DNA of 42,298 bases from Candidatus Sumerlaeaceae bacterium (lineage in GTDB: Bacteria; Sumerlaeota; Sumerlaeia; Sumerlaeales; Sumerlaeaceae). This document shows, in pieces, positions 1-8,686 of the stretch (within the stretch, counting starts at the first letter, position 1; the number at the start of each line of letters is the position of its first letter). The stretch is from assembly GCA_026418615.1 (NCBI GenBank), contig JAOAAY010000033.1, forward strand, positions 1 through 42,298, in the 5' to 3' direction. The notes below the pieces were generated by a model, which worked only from the letters and a program-made list of their open reading frames with translations, did not search any database and was not told where the DNA came from. The position numbers and the translations under genes were made by a program.

Positions 1-158
1 GTCATCACCGGCTGGGCCTCTTGCGCCGAGCCGAGACCGGTCCCCAAGGCCATCGCAAGAACGCAAGCCGCCAACCGCGAATATTCGGCTACCCGCCAGC
101 ACGGATCAAACAGCAGGGCGCGCACCCACCGAGGGGGAGTTGTTGCTCGAGCATCCAT
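1..158 (-). CDS. N-terminus of a secreted protein, cut by window start
   Basis: Reading the minus strand from the ATG at 158-156 gives 52 open codons that run off the window. After a basic, mixed first 30 residues there is a hydrophobic segment (LAACVLAMALGTGLG) followed by SAQEAQ, which looks like a Sec signal peptide with a cleavage site after SA. A GGGAAAG stretch lies just upstream of the ATG and may be a weak ribosome binding site. Nothing of the mature protein beyond about ten residues is present, so no family can be named. It lies 87 bases downstream of the beta-lactamase-fold gene on the same strand and could be in its transcript. Confidence 0.55.
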   Translation of the reverse strand, partial: MDARATTPPRWVRALLFDPCWRVAEYSRLAACVLAMALGTGLGSAQEAQPVM

Positions 159-245
159 GACTTTCCCAGTCACCATTAACTAACAAGAGCCATACCAGCC
201 GTTTAGCGCAAGGGAATCCGATGGCCGAGTCACGGCGCGCCTATT

Positions 246-1301
246 TCAGTCTGTGGGCGGCGCAGCAAGAAGCGCATGAACCATGCGTCCGAAGGCGGCG
301 ATGCGCGGAGCCGATTGATTGATCGGCATGGCTGTCAACACGCAAATGATATAGCGTACCGGGCCGTCCTCCACGATGCCGGCCTCGGAGACGAAGATGT
401 TCCACTCGCCCGTCTTGCTGTAGATGGTTGCCGACTCGGGCAGTCCTGCGCGAAGTCGTTCCTTGTTGGCGATGTTGGTTGCCAGATAACCCTTGATCAG
501 CCCGCGTCCGCGTCCGCCGCCGATGGCGCCCGTCTCCACCGCCCACAGGAAGGTGGCCAGGTGTCGCGCGCAAGTGACAGTGCCGGGGACGGTGCTGTAG
601 CCGTCGTCTTCGAGTGCGCGCGGCAGGAATTTGCGCGTAATGTCGGAGCCGTTACAACCCAGAGCGCGCATCAGGGCGCTAGCCCGCTGACGGTCCACGA
701 GATCAATGGCTACATTGGCGGCCGTGTTGTCCGAGTACTGGCAGATGAGGCGCAGGACTTCTGAGAGGCTTACAACCTGGCCGGTGGTCAGGCGCGAATC
801 TGAGCGAACATTCTTTGCGGCGACTGTGGTCAGGTCATCGAGGCTTCGCTCGCCTGCGCAAACCTGGCGGATGGCCTCGCCGACAACATACATTTTGTAT
901 GTGCTTGCCGGATAGACGAAGTTGTCCGCTTCCCAGCCGCCCACGCGTGGACGGGCCGTGTCGCGGATGTCCACCACGCAGATGGATGACCATTCCTCCT
1001 CGTTGTCGGGATTTTCTGTGGCAGAGGTATGCTCATCGAGGCGCGCCTTTTTCACCAGTTCCGCGATTTGCGCGTCAAACACGGGATCTGACGGTGGAAG
1101 GGGGCGGAACGCGGGAAGTTCGGGGATCGTAATATCCGGCCGCAAGGCGAGTTGAGCGCCAGCCTTCATGGCAGGCATGGCAAGCAGAAGAACAAGGATT
1201 GTTGTCAATCGTTTGAGACATTCGAGACCGTGGGCGGGCGATTCTAAGTCATGCTGCAGGACTGAGGGGAGTGGCTGGGGAGTCGGTCCTGTATGGGACA
1301 T
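246..1301 (-). CDS. Secreted serine hydrolase of the class A beta-lactamase fold
   Basis: The 351-residue product has an unusually long N-region (about 30 residues) before a hydrophobic signal segment (about 32-48, LTTILVLLLAMPAM). The three penicillin-binding motifs follow in order: S133-T-Y-K136, S190-D-N192 and K296-T-G298. This is the order and spacing of the class A beta-lactamase/transpeptidase-like fold (beta-lactamase2 family). The omega-loop motif ExxLN, which holds the deacylating Glu of true class A enzymes, is not recognisable between SDN and KTG; the stretch there reads RKFLPRALEDDG. It may therefore be a penicillin-binding or peptidoglycan-acting hydrolase rather than a resistance enzyme. 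The start is well fixed by a GGAGG eight bases upstream. The kinase gene lies 63 bases upstream on the same strand. Confidence 0.85.
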   Translation of the reverse strand: MSHTGPTPQPLPSVLQHDLESPAHGLECLKRLTTILVLLLAMPAMKAGAQLALRPDITIPELPAFRPLPPSDPVFDAQIAELVKKARLDEHTSATENPDNEEEWSSICVVDIRDTARPRVGGWEADNFVYPASTYKMYVVGEAIRQVCAGERSLDDLTTVAAKNVRSDSRLTTGQVVSLSEVLRLICQYSDNTAANVAIDLVDRQRASALMRALGCNGSDITRKFLPRALEDDGYSTVPGTVTCARHLATFLWAVETGAIGGGRGRGLIKGYLATNIANKERLRAGLPESATIYSKTGEWNIFVSEAGIVEDGPVRYIICVLTAMPINQSAPRIAAFGRMVHALLAAPPTD

Positions 1302-1364
1302 GGAGCAAACCTCCGGGATGCTGGCATCGCTAGTGCCTGTCAGCGTTCTGGCTGGCGTGAATCA

Positions 1365-2621
1365 TCAGTTTGGCGGTAGATGCGTCTGCCTTGGCCGCGT
1401 GCTTTCCCGCTGACTTGGGGGAGAAGTCGGCGGCAGCGACAGAGAAAAAGTGGTGCCCTCGTGGGCGGTGGAAACAAACTTCAGGCTGCCGCCGAGGTAA
1501 CGCTCGGTGATCAGTTTCGCGCCATAAGTTCCCAGCCCGCGTCCGACACCCTTCGTGGAGAAGGCGCGGGTAAAGAGGCGCCTTTGCAACTCCTGTGGTA
1601 TCGGCTCCGGATTCCAGACGAGAAATTCCACGCCGCCCAGATCGTTGCACGGCCGAACGGCGACCTCCACGGCGTCGCCCTGTCGCGTGGCTTCAAGCGC
1701 ATTTTTGATGAGGTTGCCCAACACACGGCCCACGAGCGACGGATCCGTATGCAAAGTCGGTAGTTTTTCCGGCGGCTCTACCAGCCGCACATGGCGAGTT
1801 CGGGCCACCGGATGAGATCGGTAGTGTTCGATAAGATCACATAAGAACTCCCATGGCTCCATGGGTTGCGGCTCGATTTGAAGGTCCCCGCGCTCAGCGT
1901 CAAAGATGTCGCGGTGCCCACGGACTTCATCGGCAAGTCGCCTACAGGCGTTGGTCAAGAGCAGTCGGCAGCGCTCCTGTTCTGGTTTTTCGCCGCCTTG
2001 CATCAGCAGCCATGCAAGGCCGTCAATGTTTCCAGTGGCATTGAGAAGGTCGTGGAAGAAAATCCGTTCCAAGGCGCGCTGCCGAATTTCTCCGCCGATG
2101 TCGAGCCCGACCATAAAGAGATAAGTGTCCCCAGCGAGTTCGAGGCATGTGGTGTAGAGGCGGAAATCGATTGTGTCGGGCATGCTGCGCCGCATGATGT
2201 GACATTCAAAGGTTCCGGCCCCGGCGCACTCGGCCGTCTGAGCGGCCAGCATGAGGCCGCATTGCGGACACTGGTCGGAGGCCCCGTATCCGTCCGGAGA
2301 TTCGAACGCATGAACGCAGTCAAATGCTTCGCCGGGCCGCAAACCAAGGTAGCCGGCGGAATTGGTATTTCCGGAGGCTGAGAGTCCGGGCTGATTCATG
2401 TACAGGATCTGCCTATGCCGGTTCAGGATAATAATGACCACCGGCAGCAGATCAAAAAGCGGAGACAGTAATCCACTTGAACTCAGTTTTTCGCGTTCGG
2501 CCGCGATTTGTTCGGGCGTACTCCCTTCGGGCGGCTTCAAGGCGCGCTGAGTCCCTTCGCCCCCGCGCGGATTAAGCCCGGGGCGCTCCTCAGGTGTCCC
2601 ACGGGCAGTATCACGCGCCAT
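1365..2621 (-). CDS. Soluble PAS-domain sensor histidine kinase
   Basis: The 418-residue protein has no membrane segment and is probably cytoplasmic. A PAS domain spans about residues 50-175. It includes a small Cys cluster (C102, C118-P-Q-C121) resembling PAS kinases that carry a GCG...CxxCG motif, although the first Cys of that motif is Tyr here (DGYGASDQCPQCG). The dimerisation helix holds the phospho-acceptor candidate H190 (FFHDLLN). The ATPase part shows the N box (GNLIKNALEA, 302-311), a G1-like VWNPEPIP with Asn in place of the usual Asp (335-342) and the G2 box GRGLGTYG (360-367). The Cys cluster suggests redox, metal or cofactor sensing, but this is inference. No response regulator is adjacent; the only one in the window is the NtrC-type protein at 18405-19823. 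Confidence 0.88.
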   Translation of the reverse strand: MARDTARGTPEERPGLNPRGGEGTQRALKPPEGSTPEQIAAEREKLSSSGLLSPLFDLLPVVIIILNRHRQILYMNQPGLSASGNTNSAGYLGLRPGEAFDCVHAFESPDGYGASDQCPQCGLMLAAQTAECAGAGTFECHIMRRSMPDTIDFRLYTTCLELAGDTYLFMVGLDIGGEIRQRALERIFFHDLLNATGNIDGLAWLLMQGGEKPEQERCRLLLTNACRRLADEVRGHRDIFDAERGDLQIEPQPMEPWEFLCDLIEHYRSHPVARTRHVRLVEPPEKLPTLHTDPSLVGRVLGNLIKNALEATRQGDAVEVAVRPCNDLGGVEFLVWNPEPIPQELQRRLFTRAFSTKGVGRGLGTYGAKLITERYLGGSLKFVSTAHEGTTFSLSLPPTSPPSQRESTRPRQTHLPPN

Positions 2622-2681
2622 CCTGACTCTCTAGATAAGGCCTCGATGCGGACTAAGCAAGTCCAAAACTTGATGCCGATG

Positions 2682-2687
2682 ATTATA
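2682..2687 (-). promoter_or_regulatory. Candidate -10 element upstream of the PAS kinase gene
   Basis: On the minus strand this reads TATAAT, a perfect sigma70-type -10 hexamer, inside an A/T-rich island that stands out in GC-rich DNA. It would give a leader of about 50-55 bases before the kinase ATG at 2621. No good -35 hexamer is seen at 16-18 bases spacing, so this is only a half-promoter match. Confidence 0.35.
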
Positions 2688-3157
2688 GATAATTATTACT
2701 TTTAACGGTGGGCTTGAGTCCGCCATCGCCGCTCGCCGGCAGGCCTTGTCGCAGCCCAACAATTAAGTGACGCATTTGTCTCGGGCGGTTCGCATGATGG
2801 TTGGCACGGGCCGGCCGCAAGCGGAGGCTTTAGACAGAGGGAAAGCGACCTGTCCTTTGCCGGATTGATGAGCCACGACGCGCAAAAATCGCTGAGACCC
2901 ATCAACCGCGGCACCTAACGGCGCAGCAAGGTTGAATAACACAAACCCGTACCCAGCCCGTTTTCCATCGTTTCGCCCTGCGGAGGTGACGGCAGTGATC
3001 AACACCGTTCCTTGCGCGCGCGTTTCCAGGATACGATCCGTAACATCTCCCGTATGGTGGCTGATACGCTGTCACGGCTGGCGTGGGGGCATCTTTCGGC
3101 GCCATGGCACGGGTCCCGTCGGCGCAGCGAGACGAAGAGCGGTCAGTGGGCAGAGAA
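2688..3157. other. Intergenic stretch without a recognisable gene
   Basis: About 470 bases lie between the kinase promoter region and the beta-helix gene remnant. Short open frames exist on both strands (for example minus 2763-3005 and a 33-codon plus frame ending near 2868), but none has a good ribosome binding site, a conserved motif or a believable protein composition. I see no tRNA, riboswitch core or intrinsic terminator here. Together with the decayed gene that follows, it looks like a degraded region. Confidence 0.5.
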
Positions 3158-4090
3158 ATGCTGTCTCGTCTTGTGTCGAAGGGTGGAGGGCCGATCCTGA
3201 AGTGTTGGGGCAGGGCTATTCGGCGTGCGCTGATGATCGCCTCAGTCGCGCAGTGGGTGGCCGTTGGACATGGCGTGGTCTTTCAAGTCACCACCCCGTC
3301 GGATCTTGTAGGTGTTGATGGCGTGCTGTCGTTGCGCGAGGCGGTCACCGCTGCGGTCACCAATGCCCCGTGCGGGGACGCGGTGGCAGGATCGCCGGGC
3401 TATGATTTGATTCGATTCCCTGTCAACTTTGTTGTCGAACTGGTTGACCCGCTCACGACGATCGCGGATGAACTCGAGATTGTCGGGGCGTTTTCCGGCG
3501 GGGCTTCGCTTGAGTGCAACTATGGTCTTCGGCCGTTTTTGATCACGGCCGGAACCAGTGTAACGCTTGACAGGCTTATGATCATGCGCGGCGTCGCTCC
3601 GCCGGGGGCGGACGGGGGCGCAATCAACAATCATGGAGCGCTAACGGTTAAGAACGGCTTTTTTCTTGATTGCGTGGCGCCGGGACGCGGCGGAGCCATC
3701 TATTCTGGCAACGGCAGTCGTCTGACCGTCGAGAATGCGGGATTGGATGGCTGCGCCTCCGATAGCGGCGGTGCGATGATGGTGCGGCGTGCGCGAAGCG
3801 CAAATCTCAGCCCGGTCCGGGAGTCGGCTCGCCCAGCCGGCGCGACATCTTCCTCGGTATGGACCTGGGGGACAGTCTCTCCGGCGGCCTCGGAGCGCCG
3901 CTTGAGCAAGGGAGTTTTATGGCCACCCGAATCGAGATACGGGCTCTGCCTTTGGTCCCGGACTGAGGGGGCGCTTTTCCGAGGGCGCTCGGAGGTCAGG
4001 CGCGCATCCGATCAGGCCGGCAGGAGCAGCCGATGGCGTTACGGTCTGTCGTCAGCGTTCGAAACTTTGATGAACACATCCATCTGTTGA
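3158..4090 (+). pseudogene. Decayed secreted beta-helix (CSLREA/Pmp-type) protein
   Basis: From the ATG at 3158 the frame encodes a signal-like segment (ALMIASVAQWVAVGHG) and then DGVLSLREAVTAA, a variant of the CSLREA motif that opens many secreted right-handed beta-helix proteins. It continues with GGAI-type turns (GGAINNHGALTV, GGAIYSGNGSRLTV, SDSGGAM) typical of polymorphic outer-membrane protein repeats. Repeat character stops abruptly near 3788. The remaining 100 or so codons are Arg/Ser-rich, repeat-free and run 52 bases into the convergent adaptor gene. Such proteins are normally several hundred residues longer, so this is probably a 3' truncation by deletion or rearrangement. An ATG in the same frame at 3083 is possible, but its extra residues are not signal-like. 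Confidence 0.6.
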
Positions 4091-4986
4091 CCGACATAGA
4101 GCGCCGGTGACTTGGGCTTATCAAACTTATAGATAACCTGTAGCACGCGCGTGTCCGTCCGCTCGGCGCTGCTGCCTGTCAGGGAGCGCTTGGGCTGGAC
4201 AAGGAGTTCCACACGCACAAACTCGAGCGGGATCGAGGTGGAGGTGTCGCCTTTCACGAATGCATAGGCAGGCGCATCGGGCCTGAGGCGCGGCGCGGCC
4301 GTTTCGTCAATGTCCGCACGCAATTGAAGCAGATCTGTGTTTCCGATCACCATGGCTGGTTCGCCGCCATTGGCGGCGCCAGCAAACTCGCCGGGTCGGA
4401 TGTTGACGCGCAAAACTGTGGCATCGCGGGTTGCCCTCACGGTGAGCAGGTCGCGCTGAACGCGGGCGCGGGCAAGGCGAGCCTTGGCCTGCTGCAATTC
4501 GGCCTCGGCGCGTATGCGCGCCGCCTGCGCAATCTCGTAAGCGTAACGCGCACGAGTCTCGTCATCGTCGCTGACGACCGACTGGGCTCGCAACCGCCGG
4601 ACCCTGTCGAGTTGGTCGCGACGATCGTGTTCCACGGTCGCAGCCTCGCGGATGCGCGCTTCGAGCACGGGGATCTCCGACTCGGCCAGCAACACCTGAG
4701 CCTCAGCATCGCGCGAGTCGAGTTTGAACAGGGGATCGCCGCTGGTCACCCGGTCGCCGACGGCGACGAACACATCCGTCACAAGCCCGGGCTGAGGCGC
4801 TGCAACCCGGACATCCTCGCCAAAACTTTCAATGATGCCTTGGCCGCCGATGGAACCGGCAAAAGGCGATTTTGGCGGTTCCACGAGCGGCGCCGGGGGA
4901 GGCGGTTCCGTGCGCAGGGTGCGGGTCAGCGACACGGCGGAGACAACGCCCAGGATTGCTAGCACCACGGCCAGACCTCTAAACAC
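4039..4986 (-). CDS. Periplasmic adaptor (HlyD/DevB-type) of an ABC exporter
   Basis: The 315-residue membrane fusion protein has one N-terminal membrane anchor (about 4-22), a Pro-rich linker, a biotinyl-lipoyl-like half motif (VAAPQPGLVTDVFVAVGDRV, about 62-81) and a coiled coil rich in Ala, Glu and Arg (about 95-190). The returning lipoyl half follows (RATRDATVLRVNIRPGEFAG), then a beta-barrel part with IGNTDLLQLRADIDE. These proteins bridge an inner-membrane ABC transporter to an outer-membrane channel. The start is GTG at 4986, preceded by AGAGGC, and overlaps the end of the ATPase gene by 8 bases, so the two are translationally coupled. The hairpin is shorter than in many DevB proteins. 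No TolC-like partner is encoded nearby. Confidence 0.88.
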   Translation of the reverse strand: MFRGLAVVLAILGVVSAVSLTRTLRTEPPPPAPLVEPPKSPFAGSIGGQGIIESFGEDVRVAAPQPGLVTDVFVAVGDRVTSGDPLFKLDSRDAEAQVLLAESEIPVLEARIREAATVEHDRRDQLDRVRRLRAQSVVSDDDETRARYAYEIAQAARIRAEAELQQAKARLARARVQRDLLTVRATRDATVLRVNIRPGEFAGAANGGEPAMVIGNTDLLQLRADIDETAAPRLRPDAPAYAFVKGDTSTSIPLEFVRVELLVQPKRSLTGSSAERTDTRVLQVIYKFDKPKSPALYVGQQMDVFIKVSNADDRP

Positions 4987-5725
4987 GCTGCCTCTCCTCG
5001 TTTTCGCAAATATATTTTACCTTTCCGTCTTCCAGTTCGACGACGGTGTCTGGAAAGCGGAAAATGCGCGGATCGTGCGTCACGACGATCACGGTGCGGT
5101 CCTCGCGCCGGGCAATCTGGGAGAGGAGTTCCATCACATGAAGGCCGGTAGCCGCGTCGAGTGCTGCGGTTGGCTCGTCGCAAATGACAAGTTTCGGGTC
5201 GTGCACCAGAGCGCGCGCGATGGCCACGCGCTGCTGCTGCCCGCCCGAGAGTTCGCTGGGGAAAGCATGGGTGCGTTTGCCCAACCCGACCTCGGCCAGC
5301 ATCTTGCGGGCGGCCGCCATCGCCTCACGACGCGACCATCCGGCCAGCAACAACGGAACCGACACATTTTCCGCCGCGGTCCAGGTGGAGACCAAGTTGA
5401 ATTGCTGAAAAACAAACCCGACATGGTCTCTGCGGAAACGGGTCAGTGCTGCCTGACTCATCCGCGTCACTTCGAAGCCGAAAACATTAATATATCCGGA
5501 TTCGACCGACAGCGTTCCGCACAGGGCGCTGAGTAGCGTCGTCTTTCCGCAACCCGACGGCCCGACAATCATGAGCATCTGGCCGTACCGTGCCTCCAAT
5601 TCCACGCCGTTGAGAGCGGTGACCATATTGTCCCCGCGCCCGAATCGTTTGACAACCCCGTGCACAACAATGGACCGCTGTCCGCACGCGGCCTTGTCGA
5701 GCGTCACCGGCAGCAGGGGGCTCAA
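4979..5725 (-). CDS. ABC exporter ATPase (DevA/LolD/MacB-type)
   Basis: The 248-residue ATPase has Walker [10 protein letters not shown] (55-63), Q-loop at Q107/Q108, signature LSGGQQQ (159-165), Walker B LVICDEP (179-185) and switch His in VVTHD (H217). Length and motifs fit the DevA/LolD/MacB group that works with FtsX-fold permeases. The frame stays open upstream to 6136, but that stretch is the shadow of the permease gene. The likely start is the TTG at 5725-5723, whose last two bases form the permease stop (TTGA overlap) with AGGTG upstream; the family's N-terminal strand begins about 18 residues later. It is the middle gene of the three-gene operon. The exported substrate cannot be deduced. 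Confidence 0.9.
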   Translation of the reverse strand: MSPLLPVTLDKAACGQRSIVVHGVVKRFGRGDNMVTALNGVELEARYGQMLMIVGPSGCGKTTLLSALCGTLSVESGYINVFGFEVTRMSQAALTRFRRDHVGFVFQQFNLVSTWTAAENVSVPLLLAGWSRREAMAAARKMLAEVGLGKRTHAFPSELSGGQQQRVAIARALVHDPKLVICDEPTAALDAATGLHVMELLSQIARREDRTVIVVTHDPRIFRFPDTVVELEDGKVKYICENEERQRV

Positions 5726-6855
5726 CGGAACACCTGCGCGGCCTCGAGCCGCACAACCTTTGCCAATCCGATCAAGGCGGCAATGACGCAAACCAGCAGG
5801 ATGACGGCCGCGGCAAACACCAGGAGTTGCCATGGCATGAAAAACGGCGGCTGGCCTGCCTGATACACGGCGCGGCCGAATTGGGCGGCGAGCCCCACCC
5901 CCAGCCCGTAGCCGAGACCGCCAACCCATGCGGCCTGCGTAATCACCATCGCCGCCAGCAACGGTGTGCGCGCCCCCATCGCCTTGAGCGCGGCCAGATT
6001 CCGCGAGTTGTCGTGGATGAACAGGTAAAATGTTTGGCCGGCAATGGCAATTCCGACGATCGCCCCCAGCAACACGACGGTTCCGAACGAGATGGGAATT
6101 CCGGTGTTGCGCACATACCACCAAATGGTGCGCCAAAAGATTTCATTGCGCGTGGCCGCTTCCAGGCCGGGCTCACGCGCGATCCGCGCGGCAACGGCTT
6201 CGGCCGGGACCCCGTCTTGCGCCCCGGCCAACACGAAACTCAACATTTTGCGCTGCGGCGGCAGATACTCAAGCGCCCTGTCTGCCGTCGTGAAAACATA
6301 GGGCTGGCCGGTGAAGTTCCGGTAAGTACGGCATAATCCCACGACGCGCGCCAACCGGTCGTTGATCTCGAAAGTGGTCCCGATCTCGCATCGGACGCCT
6401 TTGGCTGCCAGTTTTTCCACGCCGACTTGATCAATGATCACCGCATTGGGCAGGGCGAGATCCTCGATGCGTCCGGCGGTCATCACCGCGGGGCGCCCCA
6501 CGAGCGAGGCGGCATCAAGACCGACCAGCAGCATTCCCTGAAATGAACCGTCGGGAAGACGCGCTTGAGCAAGCCCCGTGTAGAGCGGAACGGCCCACGC
6601 CACACCCTCCACGCTGCGCACGCGCTGCAGTTCGATGCTGCGCATGGGGATGGCCTCGTTGACCTGCTCGAGTTTCTCGTCAAAAACCCATATGGGCGCA
6701 GCGATGTTGCGCACCGTGCCGGCGGTCCAGATCATCAGCCCGCAAAATACCGAGGCTTGCTGCGTGATGAGCAGGGAGCAGAAGGTAAGCCCGCTGACCA
6801 GCATGATATGCTTCGCCTTGTCGCGAATAAGCATTTGGAGTGCGAGCAATAACAT
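5722..6855 (-). CDS. DevC-type ABC exporter permease (FtsX/MacB fold)
   Basis: The 377-residue membrane protein has the FtsX/MacB layout: one N-terminal membrane helix (about 15-40), a periplasmic domain of about 200 residues and three C-terminal helices (about 254-278, 298-325, 341-365). LKAMGA at 290-295 matches the conserved cytoplasmic coupling segment of DevC and MacB permeases. DevC proteins are about 380 residues and lack the fused ATPase of MacB, as here. It is the first gene of the operon, 63 bases after the GHL10 gene, and its stop overlaps the ATPase start. In cyanobacteria DevBCA exports envelope glycolipids; whether this relative exports lipids, peptides or drugs is unknown. Confidence 0.88.
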   Translation of the reverse strand: MLLLALQMLIRDKAKHIMLVSGLTFCSLLITQQASVFCGLMIWTAGTVRNIAAPIWVFDEKLEQVNEAIPMRSIELQRVRSVEGVAWAVPLYTGLAQARLPDGSFQGMLLVGLDAASLVGRPAVMTAGRIEDLALPNAVIIDQVGVEKLAAKGVRCEIGTTFEINDRLARVVGLCRTYRNFTGQPYVFTTADRALEYLPPQRKMLSFVLAGAQDGVPAEAVAARIAREPGLEAATRNEIFWRTIWWYVRNTGIPISFGTVVLLGAIVGIAIAGQTFYLFIHDNSRNLAALKAMGARTPLLAAMVITQAAWVGGLGYGLGVGLAAQFGRAVYQAGQPPFFMPWQLLVFAAAVILLVCVIAALIGLAKVVRLEAAQVFR

Positions 6856-6918
6856 TTGTGCGTCGCTACCCGAACAACTTTCCGGTATTCGGCACCCGGC
6901 CCGCGTTACGGCCGGCTC

Positions 6919-8604
6919 TTACAGGGTCTTTCCCTCCAGCCGCGTCACTTTTCCGGGTGTAATGTTCGCCGAGCCGGTAACGGGTTTCGAATCGCCTTTG
7001 CGAATGGTCACGGTGTGCCGGCCGGGCTTGACGCCCAGAATGGCGCAAAGGCCGTCGGCCGATGATAAGGCAACATAGTCGTGGCCGCCCACCGTGACCT
7101 GTGCATCCACAACCGGTTTGCCGGAACGGTCCTTGACGACCACGATGAGAGTGCCCGTGACCGGTTTTTCCTTCCAAGGCATGGGCGGCACGGGCACGCG
7201 ATCGGGATAGATATGATTTTTATAGTACTCTGCCATTTCGGGACGGCTTATGCGCATAAGTGTGAACGGGCATGTGCCCAATCCGCCCAAGAGTCGGGTG
7301 GCCACGGCCTGACGCAGCATCTCGGGGCCGTCAAAGACGCGCTGTCCGCCGTAAACATGGCGGCCGCTGGTGACCAGCGTGGTGAACTGCTCGAGCAATT
7401 CGTCGTAGTCCGGCTTGAGATCGCCCATATTCCAATAAATCATGGGAATAAGTGCGTCCATGCAGCCGCGATTGGCCCAAGTGACGGAATCCTGCATATA
7501 GTTCTGCAGTCCTGAGGATGTCCATGAATAACCTGTAGCACGGTCGCGCCCCTGAGGCAGGCGGGTGTTGTCGTAAATCCCCCAGACAGCCGCGGTTGTT
7601 TTCACGCGCGGCTTCACCTCCTGCACCTGGGCATAGAGATCGCTCAGCATACGGGTAATGTTGTCGGCCTGCCACCGGTTGTACTCGAGTTTTCCCGGGT
7701 TGGCCGTTTCAAAACGAGCCTTGCTCCAAGGGTCGTCCGAAACGCGGTGGCTGGGGAACCGGATGCGATCGTAGTGCAGCCCGTCCACATCGTAGCGGGT
7801 GACAAAGTCTACGATGACGCGCCGCAGATATGCCTGAACTTCGGGCAGGTTCGGGTTCAGCCAAAGGTATTCGTTGAACGCGTCTGGCTTGCCGTCGCGG
7901 TGTACGAGCCAGTTGGGCGAGGCTTCCGGCGTGCAGTGTTTGTACCAAATGTGATCGCGGCTGGCGGGAGAGGAGGTGCGCTCCTCGGTGCACGGGATCG
8001 GATTGATGTAGGCATGAAATTCGAGGCCGCGCTTGTGGGCCTCCTCGATAGCCATTTTCACGGGGTCAAAGCCCGGATCCTTCCCGCCGACCTGCTGCGA
8101 CCAAGGCTCGAGTTGGCTGGGGTAGAGCGTTGTGCAGTCGGCCCGCACCTGCCAAACGACAGCGTTGAGGTTGAGATCCCGGGCGCTGTCGAGAATCAGC
8201 ACGATGCGCCGCTTTGTTTCCTCTGCGGAAAACCCGGCATCTCGCGTTCGCGCAATCCAGTCGAAGCGCGTCACCCACGCGCCGCGGAATTCCGGCTGCC
8301 CTAACTGGCTTCGGCGAATCTCCGCCAGCGCCTCCTCCTGGAGGGGGAGTTTTGCCGTAGCGCTCGTCGCACCGCCCAGGCCGCCAGCGGCTGTTGGCAA
8401 CACCTCTCCGGGCGGCGCCTTGCGGGGCGGGGCAGCGCGCTGCGGCTCGGCATTGGTGGGGGCGCCCGGGGGCAGCGCCATGGCATCGGCCTCGGTTGCG
8501 GCGGGGGCGGTTCCCGTGGTCGTCGGTTGGGCGTGTGAACCGGTGGTAGCCGCGACTATCAGGACTGCAGTCGCGAGACGGATGAGGCAGGTGAAGGTTG
8601 TCAT
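6919..8604 (-). CDS. Secreted glycoside hydrolase-like protein, GHL10 (DUF187) family
   Basis: The 561-residue protein starts with a signal peptide (about 1-25, cleavage near SHA-Q), then an Ala/Pro-rich low-complexity linker (about 27-85). The TIM-barrel domain opens with the family signature FRGAWVTRFDW (106-116). Characteristic segments include HAYINPIPC (197-205) and DVDGLHYDRIRFPS (272-285), where the acidic residues are the presumed active site. A beta-sandwich of the carboxypeptidase-regulatory type follows (about 482-561, with SGKPVVDAQVTVGGHDY). GHL10 proteins such as E. coli YngK are thought to act on cell-surface or peptidoglycan sugars; no substrate can be assigned. An AGG ten bases upstream supports the ATG at 8604. 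The ABC exporter operon follows on the same strand. Confidence 0.88.
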   Translation of the reverse strand: MTTFTCLIRLATAVLIVAATTGSHAQPTTTGTAPAATEADAMALPPGAPTNAEPQRAAPPRKAPPGEVLPTAAGGLGGATSATAKLPLQEEALAEIRRSQLGQPEFRGAWVTRFDWIARTRDAGFSAEETKRRIVLILDSARDLNLNAVVWQVRADCTTLYPSQLEPWSQQVGGKDPGFDPVKMAIEEAHKRGLEFHAYINPIPCTEERTSSPASRDHIWYKHCTPEASPNWLVHRDGKPDAFNEYLWLNPNLPEVQAYLRRVIVDFVTRYDVDGLHYDRIRFPSHRVSDDPWSKARFETANPGKLEYNRWQADNITRMLSDLYAQVQEVKPRVKTTAAVWGIYDNTRLPQGRDRATGYSWTSSGLQNYMQDSVTWANRGCMDALIPMIYWNMGDLKPDYDELLEQFTTLVTSGRHVYGGQRVFDGPEMLRQAVATRLLGGLGTCPFTLMRISRPEMAEYYKNHIYPDRVPVPPMPWKEKPVTGTLIVVVKDRSGKPVVDAQVTVGGHDYVALSSADGLCAILGVKPGRHTVTIRKGDSKPVTGSANITPGKVTRLEGKTL

Positions 8605-8686
8605 GTTGTGGGCCTACGGCCTCGTTGGCCGCCAGTCAAGCCGGTGCAGGCGCCTTGCACCGCTCTCAAGGCGACGGTACCTTTAC

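Noticed and set aside
246..1301. Acquired antibiotic-resistance gene
   Set aside because: No mobile element or integron surrounds it, its base composition is like its neighbours, and the deacylating Glu motif of resistance enzymes is not seen.
2860..2910. Hammerhead-ribozyme-like TGATGAG core
   Set aside because: The required CUGAUGA and GAAA segments with three supporting stems cannot be arranged.
2763..3005. Minus-strand open frame of 80 codons in the gap before the beta-helix remnant
   Set aside because: No ribosome binding site, no motif, and overlapped by equally long frames on both strands; its composition looks like noncoding GC-rich DNA.
5726..6136. N-terminal extension of the ABC ATPase frame
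   Set aside because: It is the antiparallel-free shadow of the permease gene on the same strand; homology to ATPases begins only after 5725.
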